From NCBI GenBank assembly GCA_035544675.1, contig DATKCA010000051.1, positions 1 to 41,409 of the forward strand: DNA of 41,409 nt. Direction: 5' to 3'. A program made the position numbers and the translations under genes. Below are positions 1-7,923 of this stretch, in pieces (within the stretch, counting starts at the first letter, position 1; every line of letters starts with the position of its first letter). The stretch comes from DATKCA01 sp035544675 (GTDB lineage Bacteria; Acidobacteriota; Thermoanaerobaculia; Gp7-AA8). The notes under the pieces were generated by a model. The model ran no database searches, had not been told where the DNA came from, and worked only from the letters and a program-made list of their open reading frames with translations.

Positions 1-1
1 T

Positions 2-3000
2 TCAGCTGACAGCTATCACCTCGATGGGCTGGCTGTCGCGACGGCAGTCGTAGCCCTCCTCACGCTGCTCATCGGCGTGGTGATCCTCATCCGGGGACGC
101 GGGTCGCGACCGACAACGGTGTACTTCGTCATCACGCTGGCCGCGGGAGGGTGGCTGGGCGGCTTCGCCCTCCTGTACGCGTCGATGGACCCGGCCGTGG
201 CGCTGTTCTGGGCGCGTGCGGCGCACCTTCCGGCCTATCTGGTGCCGGCCGCGATCTTTCAGTTCGCGGTCCTGCAGCACGGGCGGCGCCGTCAACTGAC
301 GCTGGTCAGCGACATCGTCTGGATCGTCTTCGCGGTGGCCGGAACGTTCGCGGCCGCCACGCCGTTCGTCGTCCCGCGCGTGGTCCGCTATCCATGGGGC
401 TATTACCCGGTCGCGAACGGAGCGACGGTGGCGATGGTCATCGCGGCTTTCCTGGCGATGGTGGCCGCGGTCGTCACGCTGTGGGACGCGTACCGTCAGG
501 GTGAGGGGCGCGCCCAGGAACGAGCCGGAAGCCTGATCCTGGCCTGCGTCCTGGGCTGCCTCGGCTTCGCCGACTTTCTGCCGATGATCGGCTTCGACAT
601 CTATCCGGTCGGCTACATGGCGATGCTGGCGTTCGTCATGGTGTCGGGCACGACGCTGTGGCGTTACCGGCTCGTCGATCTGACGCCGGAATACGCGGCC
701 AGCCAGATCATGGACACGATGAAGAGCGCGGTGCTCGTCATCGACATGGACGGGAAGATCCGCGTGGTCAACCGCACGGCCACGGTGATGCTCGGCTACA
801 CCGCGGAGGAGCTGGTCGGCGCATCGGTCCGGAAAATCCTCGATCCCGACGAGAACATCAGCACGAAGAAGCTGCTGAACAGCACCGGCGTGCTCGAACA
901 GCAGCTGGTGTGGAGGACGGCCAGCGGCGCGCGGGCGGACGTTCTGGCCTCGTCGTCGTTCGTCCGTGACAGCGAGGGCACGCCGGTCGGCGTGGTCTAC
1001 GTGGCCAGCGACTTCACCGAGCGGCGCCGGGCCGAGGGGGCGCTGCGCGAGAGCGAGCATCGCTATCGCACGCTGTTCGACGCGAACCCGCTGCCGATGT
1101 GGGTGTACGACTTCGAGACTCTGAAGTTCATCGCCGTCAACGACGTGGCCGTGCAGCACTACGGCTACAGCCGCGACGAGTTCCTGCAGATGAGGATCAC
1201 GGATATCCGTCCGCAGGAGGACGTGCCCGAGGTGATGGCGCTGCTGCCGCTGCTGACTCCGCGGAAGGGCCCCACTACCTTCCGTCACACGAAGAAAGAT
1301 GGCGCGGTCATCGACGTGGAGATCTCGTCGTTCGAGTTCGAGTCGGGGGGGCGGAAAGCGCGGCTCGTCATCGCGCACGACATCACCGAGCGGCGCCGGG
1401 CCGAACAGCGTCTGCGCGAGAGCGAGGCGCGTTACCGGCTCCTGTTCGAGCGGAATCTGGCCGGCGTCTATCGCACCAGCACGAGCGGCCAGGTTCTGGA
1501 CTGCAACGACGCCTTCGCGCGGATCTTCGGCTTCCCCAGCCGCGAGGAGATGCTCGACTCCACGGCCGTCTCGCTCTACTTCGATGCCGAAGACCGCAAC
1601 CGCCTCATCAACACGCTGCGCGATCAGAAGGCGCTGACCAACGTCGAAGCGCGCATGCGCCGAGTGGACGGCACGGCGGTGTGGGTGCTGGAGAACATGA
1701 CGCTGCTGGACGGGATGCACGGCCAGGAGGTGATCGAGGGAACGGTCATCGACATCACCGACCGCAAGAGCGCCCAGCAGGAGATCGAGTACCAGGCCTA
1801 CCACGACATGCTCACCGGCCTGCCGAACCGGCTGCTGTTCACCGACCGCATCGGTGTGGCCCTGGCGCACGCGCGCCGGACGTCGCGCACCGTCGCGGTC
1901 ATGTTCCTCGACCTGGACGTCTTCAAGACCATCAACGACACCCTCGGGCATGCCGTCGGTGACCGGCTCCTGCAGGCCATCTCCGTCCGCCTGGTGAACT
2001 CGGTGCGGGCCGAAGACACGGTGGCCCGCATCGGCGGCGACGAGTTCACGGTGCTGCTCTCCGACGTGGCCGATGCGCGCGGGGCGGCCACCGTGGCCCG
2101 GAAAATCCTCGACGCGGTCAGCCTGCCCGTGCTGGTCGAGGGTCACGAGCTGCACGTGACCACGAGCATCGGCATCGCGCTCTACCCCGGCGACGGCTTC
2201 GACGCGGAAGCGCTCCTCAAGAGCGCGGACCGGGCCATGTACCGCGCCAAACAGCTCGGACGCAACAACTATCAGTACTCGACGCCTCCGCCGGCCGACG
2301 ACCGCCACCTGCTGGAGCGGCGGCTCAAGCAGGCCTTCGAGCGCAACGAGCTCACGCTGCACTACCAGCCCATCGTCGACCTGGCCAGCGGCCGCATCAA
2401 CTCCGTGGAGGCGCTTCTCCGCTGGAACGATCCGGTGCGCGGCATGCTGCTGCCCGATGCGTTCGTGCCGCTCGCGGAGGAGTCCACGCTCATCGTGCAG
2501 ATGGGCGACTGGGTCCTGCGGACAGCCTGCGCGCAGGTCAGGCGCTGGCACGCCGCCGGTCACACCTCGCTCCGCGTGGCGGTGAACCTCTCGGCGCGTC
2601 AGTTCCAGCAGCGCGACCTGCCGGCGATGGTCGCCAGGATTCTCGAGAACACCGGCGCTTCACCCACCGCTCTGGAGGTGGAGATCACCGAGTCGACTGC
2701 CATGTACAACGCGGAGCTCTCGCTGGCCACGATGACCGCTCTGCGCGAGATGGGCGTGCGCATCTCCATCGACGACTTCGGCACCGGCTATTCGTCTCTG
2801 AGCTACCTGAAGCGTTTTCCCATCGACACGGTCAAGATCGATCACGAGTTCGTCCGCAACCTCACCACCGACGCGAATGACCAGGCCATCATCGCCGCCG
2901 TGGTCTCGATGGCGCGGGCACTCAAGCTCCGGGTCGTGGCGGAGGGCGTGGAGACCGAGGAGCAGCTGGCATTCCTGCGCCGCGAGGGCTGCACGGACAT

Positions 3001-3130
3001 GCAGGGCTACCTGCACAGCCGCCCCGCTCCCGCCGCGGACTTCGAGCGGGCATTCCTCGGCGGCGTGGTTGCTGAGGTTGACAGCGCACGCGCACGAGGA
3101 ACACTATCCGCCCCGGTGCATGACGTCTGA
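2..3130 (+). CDS. Membrane-bound PAS-GGDEF-EAL cyclic-di-GMP signalling protein (5' end outside window)
   Basis: The frame is open to the window edge and the first membrane helix begins before any in-frame start, so the N-terminus is missing; 1042 residues are visible. Seven hydrophobic segments (about residues 8-215) resemble the 7TM sensor of histidine kinases. Three PAS domains follow (about 230-345, 345-467, 473-590). A GGDEF domain has an intact GGDEF motif near residue 678 and an RAED inhibitory site five residues before it. The EAL domain has EALLRW (about 803), NLS, EITES, DDFGTGYSSL, VKID, AEGVET and QGYL, so catalytic residues of both cyclase and phosphodiesterase appear kept. It probably senses a signal at the inner membrane and sets c-di-GMP levels. 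The next gene, a response regulator, overlaps its end by 11 nt, suggesting co-translation. Confidence 0.93.
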   Translation, partial: SADSYHLDGLAVATAVVALLTLLIGVVILIRGRGSRPTTVYFVITLAAGGWLGGFALLYASMDPAVALFWARAAHLPAYLVPAAIFQFAVLQHGRRRQLTLVSDIVWIVFAVAGTFAAATPFVVPRVVRYPWGYYPVANGATVAMVIAAFLAMVAAVVTLWDAYRQGEGRAQERAGSLILACVLGCLGFADFLPMIGFDIYPVGYMAMLAFVMVSGTTLWRYRLVDLTPEYAASQIMDTMKSAVLVIDMDGKIRVVNRTATVMLGYTAEELVGASVRKILDPDENISTKKLLNSTGVLEQQLVWRTASGARADVLASSSFVRDSEGTPVGVVYVASDFTERRRAEGALRESEHRYRTLFDANPLPMWVYDFETLKFIAVNDVAVQHYGYSRDEFLQMRITDIRPQEDVPEVMALLPLLTPRKGPTTFRHTKKDGAVIDVEISSFEFESGGRKARLVIAHDITERRRAEQRLRESEARYRLLFERNLAGVYRTSTSGQVLDCNDAFARIFGFPSREEMLDSTAVSLYFDAEDRNRLINTLRDQKALTNVEARMRRVDGTAVWVLENMTLLDGMHGQEVIEGTVIDITDRKSAQQEIEYQAYHDMLTGLPNRLLFTDRIGVALAHARRTSRTVAVMFLDLDVFKTINDTLGHAVGDRLLQAISVRLVNSVRAEDTVARIGGDEFTVLLSDVADARGAATVARKILDAVSLPVLVEGHELHVTTSIGIALYPGDGFDAEALLKSADRAMYRAKQLGRNNYQYSTPPPADDRHLLERRLKQAFERNELTLHYQPIVDLASGRINSVEALLRWNDPVRGMLLPDAFVPLAEESTLIVQMGDWVLRTACAQVRRWHAAGHTSLRVAVNLSARQFQQRDLPAMVARILENTGASPTALEVEITESTAMYNAELSLATMTALREMGVRISIDDFGTGYSSLSYLKRFPIDTVKIDHEFVRNLTTDANDQAIIAAVVSMARALKLRVVAEGVETEEQLAFLRREGCTDMQGYLHSRPAPAADFERAFLGGVVAEVDSARARGTLSAPVHDV

Positions 3131-3572
3131 TCAAAAGAGGGTCCTCGTCGTCGATGATGACTCCGATATTCGGAAGCTCCTGGCCGCGATCCTGCGGCAA
3201 CGCGAGCTGATTGTCGATACCGCATCCGACGGAAATACGGCGCTGGCCCTGGTCCGCGATCAGCGTTACGCGGTCGTGCTGCTCGACCTCTTCATGCCGG
3301 GCATGGACGGCTTCGAAGTGCTGCGCGCGCTGAAGGAAGACGAGATGAGTGCTCCGGTCGTGCTGGTCGTGACCGGCGCAGACCGCCAGACCATCGCCCG
3401 GCTCGACGCTGCCGGGATCCACGGCATCGTCCGCAAGCCGTTCGATCCCGACGAGCTGGCCTCGCTGGTCCTGGCGTGCTCGGAGATCAGGAGTCGTGGC
3501 GCGTTCGGCCCGATGGCCATCGCCACGGTGATCTCGGGTGCGCAGATGCTGCAGTGGCTGGTGAGATCGTAG
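3120..3572 (+). CDS. Single-domain response regulator (REC)
   Basis: A 150-residue protein starting at the ATG that overlaps the end of the GGDEF-EAL gene. The receiver fold is clear: the acidic pocket VVDDDSD near the N-terminus, the phosphoacceptor Asp in LLDLFMPGMDG, the switch Thr in VVTGA and the conserved Lys in RKPFDPDEL. About 30 residues after the receiver are hydrophobic or amphipathic (ending MLQWLVRS) and match no output domain I recognise. It probably passes a phosphorylation signal by protein contact, perhaps to the upstream c-di-GMP enzyme. Its TAG stop lies in the left end of the palindrome that follows. A longer upstream extension of this frame is only a shadow of the EAL gene. 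Confidence 0.9.
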   Translation: MTSDQKRVLVVDDDSDIRKLLAAILRQRELIVDTASDGNTALALVRDQRYAVVLLDLFMPGMDGFEVLRALKEDEMSAPVVLVVTGADRQTIARLDAAGIHGIVRKPFDPDELASLVLACSEIRSRGAFGPMAIATVISGAQMLQWLVRS

Positions 3573-3666
3573 GGGGTCAGGTCTTCGGTTGTCCGGTTTC
3601 TCTCCCTTAGGTAGAAAGATCTCCGCTCCGTAGGGAAACCGGGCAACCGAAGACCTGACCCCCTAC
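3569..3666. repeat. Long imperfect palindrome (REP/RAYT-like) between convergent regulators
   Basis: The arms read GTAGGGGGTCAGGTCTTCGG from each side and continue for about 33 bp with one mismatch and a small length difference, around a loop of about 28 nt. The core GGGGTCAGGTCTT resembles palindromes that accompany RAYT-type (IS200-like) transposases; that link is from memory of the family. No transposase is in the window. The outer TAG of each arm is the stop codon of the converging gene on that side. It could also act as a bidirectional terminator, though no T-tract follows. Confidence 0.75.
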
Positions 3667-4118
3667 ATCAGCCTCTGGCGGAGGAGGTCGGCCAGTAGCA
3701 ACACCATTCCGGTCGAGAAGATCGGTCCGATCGGCTTGTGCTCGGGAGGGAAGCAGGATCGCACGGCGTCGAGAAGCTGCTCGACCTCGAACGGCTTGGC
3801 GATGAGCGCGCAGACCTCATAGGCCGCGACCCGCTCCAGCTCCGACTTCATGAGCAGGGCCGTGCAGACGATGGTGCGCCGCAGCATCTCCGGCCGTTCC
3901 CGCTGGAGAAAATCGAGCACCGCGAATCCGTCCATGTCCGGCATGCGCAGGTCGAGGATCATGGCGTCGTAGTTCCTGGTGTGGAGGTTCTCGATCGCGG
4001 CGCGGCCGCTGGTCGCGGCATCGACCGCGCATTCACGGTGCAAGAGCGCGGTCATGAGCGTGATCGTTGCCTCGTTATCATCGACAATGAGGACGAACGG
4101 TTTATCGATTCTGGACAT
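3663..4118 (-). CDS. Single-domain response regulator (REC), second copy
   Basis: A 151-residue receiver protein starting MSRIDKPFVLIVDDNEA. It has the acidic pair DD, the phosphoacceptor Asp in MILDLRMPDMDG, a Thr in VCTALL and the Lys in IAKPFEVEQLL. A short hydrophobic C-terminal tail (VLLLADLLRQRLM) resembles that of the facing regulator, so the two may be an old duplication; this is inference. It is divergent from rsgA (27 nt between starts) and convergent with the first regulator. Its TAG stop is the outer end of the palindrome. The much longer open frame upstream is antisense to rsgA and not coding. Confidence 0.88.
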   Translation of the reverse strand: MSRIDKPFVLIVDDNEATITLMTALLHRECAVDAATSGRAAIENLHTRNYDAMILDLRMPDMDGFAVLDFLQRERPEMLRRTIVCTALLMKSELERVAAYEVCALIAKPFEVEQLLDAVRSCFPPEHKPIGPIFSTGMVLLLADLLRQRLM

Positions 4119-4145
4119 CACTCGATTTTGGTGGACAAATTCTAC

Positions 4146-5168
4146 ATGGATCGGCAACAGAAACGTTACCTCAGGGGCCAGGCGGAAAAAGAGAAGCTCC
4201 GGCGCCGCAAAGAGCTGAAGAGTCCATCCGCGGCGCCGACGGCCGAGGACGATCTCGACCGCGACGTGGATCACTCCGACGCCGGCATCGTCTTCAGCGT
4301 CAGCAGCGGCCGCTGCCGCGTGGTGCGGGAAGGGCGGGAGCTGGACTGCCTCATTCCGCCCGGCATCGCCGTGCGACAGAAGAGCGCCCTGGCGGTCGGC
4401 GATCGGGTGATGGTCGGGGATGACGGCCGGGTCAGCGAGATCCTGGCGCGGCGCAGCGTCCTGGCCCGTCCCGATCCGCTCAACAAGCATGTGCAGCGGC
4501 TCATCGCGGCGAACATCGACATCGTCATTCACGTCGTTTCGGTGAAAGCGCCGCCCCTCCGCCCGCGGCTCATCGACCGCTACCTCATCGCCATCCAGCG
4601 GGGTGGCGCCGAGCCTGCGCTGTGCGTCAACAAAGTGGACCTCCTGGAGCCGGCAGAGCGCGTCGCCGAGATGGAGAAACTGACGGTTTACCGCGAGCTC
4701 GGCGTACCGGTCGTGCCCTGCTCGACGAAGACCGGGGAGGGGCTGGAGACGCTGCGCGAGCTGGTCCAGGGGAAGACGGCCGCTCTCGTCGGACACAGCG
4801 GCGTCGGCAAGTCGTCCATTCTGAACGCCATCGACAAGGAGCTGCAGCTGGCCATCAACGAGCTGCACCGGCGCGGCACCGGCCGCCACACCACGAGCTC
4901 GTCGACTCTCTATGACTTCGGCGACGGGACGTATCTGATCGACACGCCGGGCATCCGCGAGTTCGGCCTGTGGGACCTCGACCGCGACTCGCTGCGCGAC
5001 TACTTCCCCGAGTTCGCGGAGCCTGCGCAGTCCTGCCGCTTCAACGACTGCACGCATACGCACGAGCCGGGATGCCATGTCAAAGACCTCGTCGAGGCCG
5101 GAACGATGAACCGCGCGCGCTACGACACGTACCTCCGGCTCTATGAAGACCTTGGAACCCAGCCCTGA
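4146..5168 (+). CDS. rsgA: Ribosome small subunit-dependent GTPase A
   Basis: A 340-residue circularly permuted GTPase that checks late 30S assembly. The start is the ATG of MDRQQKRYLRGQ, after which a basic N-terminal extension leads into an OB fold (about 45-110). The motifs come in the permuted order: G4 CVNKVD, G1 GHSGVGKSS, then G3 DTPGIREFGLW. The C-terminal zinc motif is present as CRFNDCTHTHEPGC. Length fits the family. The last 26 nt overlap trmB, so the two RNA-related genes are probably one transcript. Confidence 0.95.
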   Translation: MDRQQKRYLRGQAEKEKLRRRKELKSPSAAPTAEDDLDRDVDHSDAGIVFSVSSGRCRVVREGRELDCLIPPGIAVRQKSALAVGDRVMVGDDGRVSEILARRSVLARPDPLNKHVQRLIAANIDIVIHVVSVKAPPLRPRLIDRYLIAIQRGGAEPALCVNKVDLLEPAERVAEMEKLTVYRELGVPVVPCSTKTGEGLETLRELVQGKTAALVGHSGVGKSSILNAIDKELQLAINELHRRGTGRHTTSSSTLYDFGDGTYLIDTPGIREFGLWDLDRDSLRDYFPEFAEPAQSCRFNDCTHTHEPGCHVKDLVEAGTMNRARYDTYLRLYEDLGTQP

Positions 5169-5742
5169 CCTGGTCATCAACCCGCGGGAGAGGGGATTCG
5201 TGCGGCTCGATTTCGGGGAGCTGTTCGGCAACGATCATCCTGTGATCGTCGAGATCGGATCGGGCAAGGGACGCTTTCTCATCGCATCGGCGATGGAGCG
5301 GCCCGACGTCAACTTCGTCGGCATCGAGAAGTCGCTCCACTACCACCGCGTCATCCGCGAGCGCGTCAGCAAACGCGCCCTGACCAATGTGCGCCTCATC
5401 AACCACGACGCGTTCCTGGTCATGCGGGAGATGTTCGCCGACCGGTCGCTGTCGGAGATCCACATCTACTTTCCCGACCCCTGGCCGCGGAAGCGCGAGC
5501 AGAAGCGCCGGATCATTCGCCCCGACGTCCTGGCCGAGGTGCGGCGCGTGCTCGCCGATGGCGGCTCCGGGATCTACGTCACCGATCATCGCGAATACTT
5601 CGAGGCCGCTGCGCCGCTCATCGCCTCTCTGTTCCGGTCCGAAACGCGTGTTCCCGGCCCAGGCGATGCCCCGCGGACGAACTACGAGGCGAAGTACCGG
5701 GCGGAGGGGCGGGAGATCTACGAGGTGCGGTTCTGGACGTGA
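5143..5742 (+). CDS. trmB: tRNA (guanine-N7-)-methyltransferase
   Basis: A 199-residue SAM-dependent methyltransferase that forms m7G46 in tRNA. It has the SAM-binding motif VEIGSGKGRFL, the family signature FPDPWPRKREQKRR and the C-terminal TNYEAKYRAEGR substrate-binding motif. The start ATG lies inside the end of rsgA, giving a 26-nt overlap and a length typical of short bacterial TrmB. A 24-bp perfect palindrome follows before ruvC. Confidence 0.95.
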   Translation: MKTLEPSPDLVINPRERGFVRLDFGELFGNDHPVIVEIGSGKGRFLIASAMERPDVNFVGIEKSLHYHRVIRERVSKRALTNVRLINHDAFLVMREMFADRSLSEIHIYFPDPWPRKREQKRRIIRPDVLAEVRRVLADGGSGIYVTDHREYFEAAAPLIASLFRSETRVPGPGDAPRTNYEAKYRAEGREIYEVRFWT

Positions 5743-5778
5743 GGACCGATCAGCGGGATCGGGTCGCCCCGGTCCTTT

Positions 5779-5832
5779 CTGTGTCCTCTGTGACTCTGTG
5801 GTTGTTTCACCACAGAGTCACAGAGGACACAG
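5779..5832. repeat. Perfect 24-bp inverted repeat between trmB and ruvC
   Basis: Positions 5779-5802 (CTGTGTCCTCTGTGACTCTG and four more bases) are exactly complementary to 5809-5832, with a 6-nt loop TGTTTC. I recall CACAGAG/GGACACAG palindromes as dispersed intergenic repeats in several unrelated phyla. There is no T-tract, so a simple intrinsic terminator is unlikely. It lies 44 nt before the ruvC start. Confidence 0.8.
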
Positions 5833-5875
5833 AGAAGATCAGGATCCTTCTGCCTTCTGCCTTTACACTCGAACC

Positions 5876-6376
5876 GTGCGCATCCTCGGGGTTGACCCTG
5901 GCTCGATCACGACAGGCTTCGGTGTGGTCGACTACGAGAAGGGGCGGCTGACCCTGGTCGAGCAGGGGACGATCACGACCACTCGTGGAGCGGAGCTGCC
6001 GGACCGCCTGGCGCGCATCCATCGGGGCATCGCCGAGGTGATCGGGCGGACGGGGCCGGAGGCGGTGGCGGTGGAGACGCCGTTCGCCGGGCTCAACGCG
6101 CGGAGCCTGATCCAGCTCGTGCACGCGCGCGGGGTCATTCTGCTGGCCGCGCAGGAAGCGCGGCTGGCCATCTATGAATATGCGCCGCGGTCGGTGAAGA
6201 GCGCCGTGGCCGGCCACGGCGGGGCGGAGAAGGAGCAGGTCGCGCGCATGGTGCGCATGATGCTGCCCGGCTGCGCGGCGCTGCAGATCGCCGCCGACGC
6301 CGCCGACGCGCTGGCTATCGCCATCTGCCACGCCCATACGGCGGGGACGCATGCGCGGATGAAAATCCGGGCATGA
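5876..6376 (+). CDS. ruvC: Crossover junction endodeoxyribonuclease RuvC
   Basis: A 166-residue Holliday junction resolvase. Catalytic acids are visible: Asp in LGVDPGS, Glu in VAVETPF, and the C-terminal Asp pair in AADAADALAIAICH. The chosen start is the GTG at 5876, which puts the first catalytic Asp near residue 6 as in the family. A TACACT -10 box lies at 5864-5869, only 6 nt before the start, and no Shine-Dalgarno sequence is seen, suggesting a leaderless mRNA. The stop overlaps the next gene in an ATGA junction. No ruvA or ruvB is nearby. Confidence 0.93.
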   Translation: MRILGVDPGSITTGFGVVDYEKGRLTLVEQGTITTTRGAELPDRLARIHRGIAEVIGRTGPEAVAVETPFAGLNARSLIQLVHARGVILLAAQEARLAIYEYAPRSVKSAVAGHGGAEKEQVARMVRMMLPGCAALQIAADAADALAIAICHAHTAGTHARMKIRA

Positions 6377-7680
6377 GCTCTTCGCTTCCGCAGGAAGAAG
6401 CGCTCGAGTCCACAGTCCGGAGCAGCACCGCGCGCGGGAAGCTGGGGCGGACGTTCAGTGCGCTGCACTACCGCGACTTCCGGCTGCTGTGGTTCGGCGC
6501 GTTCACCTCCACGACCGGAACGTGGATGCAGACCGTCGCCCAGGGCTGGCTCGTCCTGCAGATGACCGACTCCGCCTTCCTCCTCGGCGTGGACGGCTTC
6601 CTGGCCACGGGGCCGATGCTGATCTTCTCGCTCTTCGGCGGCGTCATCGCCGACCGCGTGGAGCGGCGGAAGATCATGCTGCTGTCGCAGTACCTGCAGA
6701 TGGCGTTCGCCCTTCTCCTGGCGCTGCTCATCTGGGTCGGCCAGGTGAAGGTGTGGCACATCTTCCTGTTCTCGTTTCTCACGGGGAGCGCGCAGTCGTT
6801 CAGCGGGCCCGCGTACATCTCGCTGCTGCCGCTGCTGGTGAAGCGCAAGGACGTGTCGAACGCCATCGCCATGAACTCGATGCAGTTCAACCTGGCGCGC
6901 GTGGTCGGTCCGCTCCTCGCCGCGGTGACGTTCGCGGCGTGGGGCGCGGCAGTCTGCTTCCTTCTGAACGGGCTGTCGTTCTTCGCGGTGATCATCGCGC
7001 TGATGCTGATCCGCTCTCCGACGATGGAGGCGCGGGAACAGCAGCGCGGGATCATGGACGAGATGCGCGCCGGCTTTCAGTTCGTCCGGGCGCGGCGCAC
7101 GCTCGTCGTCCTCACGTTTCTGGCATTCGCCGGCACGTTCCTGGGCATGCCCGTGGTGACGTTCATGCCGGTGGTGGCGCGATCCATCTTCAATCTGCCG
7201 GCCACCGGCTATTTCACGATGGTGACGGTGTACGGGCTGGGATCGGTGGCCGGCGCGCTGATGGTGGCGGCCACGGCACATACGGCGCGGAAGGGACGGC
7301 TCGCGCTGAAGCTTCAGCTCGCGTTCGCGTGCCTGCTTGTGGCCTTCGCCTTCTCGCGCGGGCTGCTGCTGAGCCTCATCATCGCGTTCTGCGCCGGCGC
7401 GTGCATCGTCGGCGTGATCTCCCTTTACAGCTCGCTCGTGCAGCTCACCACCACCGATGCGATGCGCGGCCGCGTCATGTCCATCTTCATGCTGGCCTTC
7501 CGCGGCGGCATGCCGCTCGGCAACCTGCTGGCAGGGTTCGTGGCGCAGCGGTGGTCGATCAGCGCGGCCCTGGCCGTGAACGGGGCGGTCCTGGCCGTCG
7601 TGGCACTGGTATTCATTGCGCGAGGGACTGATCTGGACTCGGAAACCGGTAGCCGGAAGCCGGTAACCGGAAACCGGTAA
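6373..7680 (+). CDS. MFS exporter, DHA3/EntS-like
   Basis: A 435-residue inner-membrane transporter with about 12 hydrophobic segments. The N-terminal pattern FRLLWFGAFTSTTGTWMQTVAQGWLVLQ and the loop GGVIADRVERRK are typical of the MFS_3 (EntS/macrolide efflux-like) group. The substrate cannot be read from the sequence. It is coupled to ruvC by an ATGA overlap. The last residues (ETGSRKPVTGNR) are encoded by the first units of a 7-bp repeat array, so the original C-terminus has been replaced or extended by repeat sequence. Confidence 0.85.
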   Translation: MSSSLPQEEALESTVRSSTARGKLGRTFSALHYRDFRLLWFGAFTSTTGTWMQTVAQGWLVLQMTDSAFLLGVDGFLATGPMLIFSLFGGVIADRVERRKIMLLSQYLQMAFALLLALLIWVGQVKVWHIFLFSFLTGSAQSFSGPAYISLLPLLVKRKDVSNAIAMNSMQFNLARVVGPLLAAVTFAAWGAAVCFLLNGLSFFAVIIALMLIRSPTMEAREQQRGIMDEMRAGFQFVRARRTLVVLTFLAFAGTFLGMPVVTFMPVVARSIFNLPATGYFTMVTVYGLGSVAGALMVAATAHTARKGRLALKLQLAFACLLVAFAFSRGLLLSLIIAFCAGACIVGVISLYSSLVQLTTTDAMRGRVMSIFMLAFRGGMPLGNLLAGFVAQRWSISAALAVNGAVLAVVALVFIARGTDLDSETGSRKPVTGNR

Positions 7681-7689
7681 CCGGTAACC
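7641..7689. repeat. Heptanucleotide tandem array (GGWARCC), seven units
   Basis: Seven consecutive 7-bp units: GGAAACC, GGTAGCC, GGAAGCC, GGTAACC, GGAAACC, GGTAACC, GGTAACC. The array covers the 3' end and stop of the MFS gene. An inverted array of the same length lies at 7855-7903. Confidence 0.9.
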
Positions 7690-7854
7690 GCGTGTTTGCG
7701 TGTCTCGTTTTCCCGAGTCCCTCTCGAGCTTGATCGAGTGGCAATGATGGGTCTCGTTCAAACCTGCGATAGTCGCACCGAAGCGCGAGAACGCAGACGA
7801 CGATCGCGGGGCACGGAGCGCGACAGAAGCATAGGCTCTTCGAAAGGCTCCACC

Positions 7855-7903
7855 GGCTTCCGGCTTCCGGTTTCCGGTTTCCGGTTTCCGGTTGCCGGTG
7901 GCC
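7855..7903. repeat. Heptanucleotide tandem array, inverted orientation, seven units
   Basis: Seven units: GGCTTCC twice, GGTTTCC three times, GGTTGCC and GGTGGCC. This is the reverse complement type of the array at 7641-7689. The 165 bp between the arrays hold no gene I can support. The array ends directly before the -10 box of the pyruvate dehydrogenase operon. Confidence 0.9.
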
Positions 7904-7905
7904 GG

Positions 7906-7911
7906 ATACAA
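7906..7911 (+). promoter_or_regulatory. Probable -10 box of the pyruvate dehydrogenase operon
   Basis: TACAAT lies 12 nt before the ATG at 7924, so transcription would start within a few bases of the start codon. Any -35 element would fall inside the heptanucleotide array. Confidence 0.5.
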
Positions 7912-7923
7912 TCGGCCCGCGGT

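Noticed and set aside
2..2563. 853-residue open frame antisense to the GGDEF-EAL gene
   Set aside because: Its product is rich in Arg, His, Val and Asp with no domain. It is the mirror of a GC-rich gene whose plus-strand frame has intact catalytic motifs.
4119..5231. N-terminal extension of the minus-strand response regulator across rsgA
   Set aside because: It is antisense to a complete rsgA, and the receiver domain starts normally at MSRIDKP.
5743..5778. Search for tRNA or other structured RNA in gaps
   Set aside because: No gap in the window shows a T-loop, acceptor stem or other known RNA pattern; this gap holds only the lead-in to the palindrome.
7690..7854. Possible gene between the facing heptamer arrays
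   Set aside because: The open frame continues into pdhA but has no start signal and a repeat-derived, Arg-rich translation.
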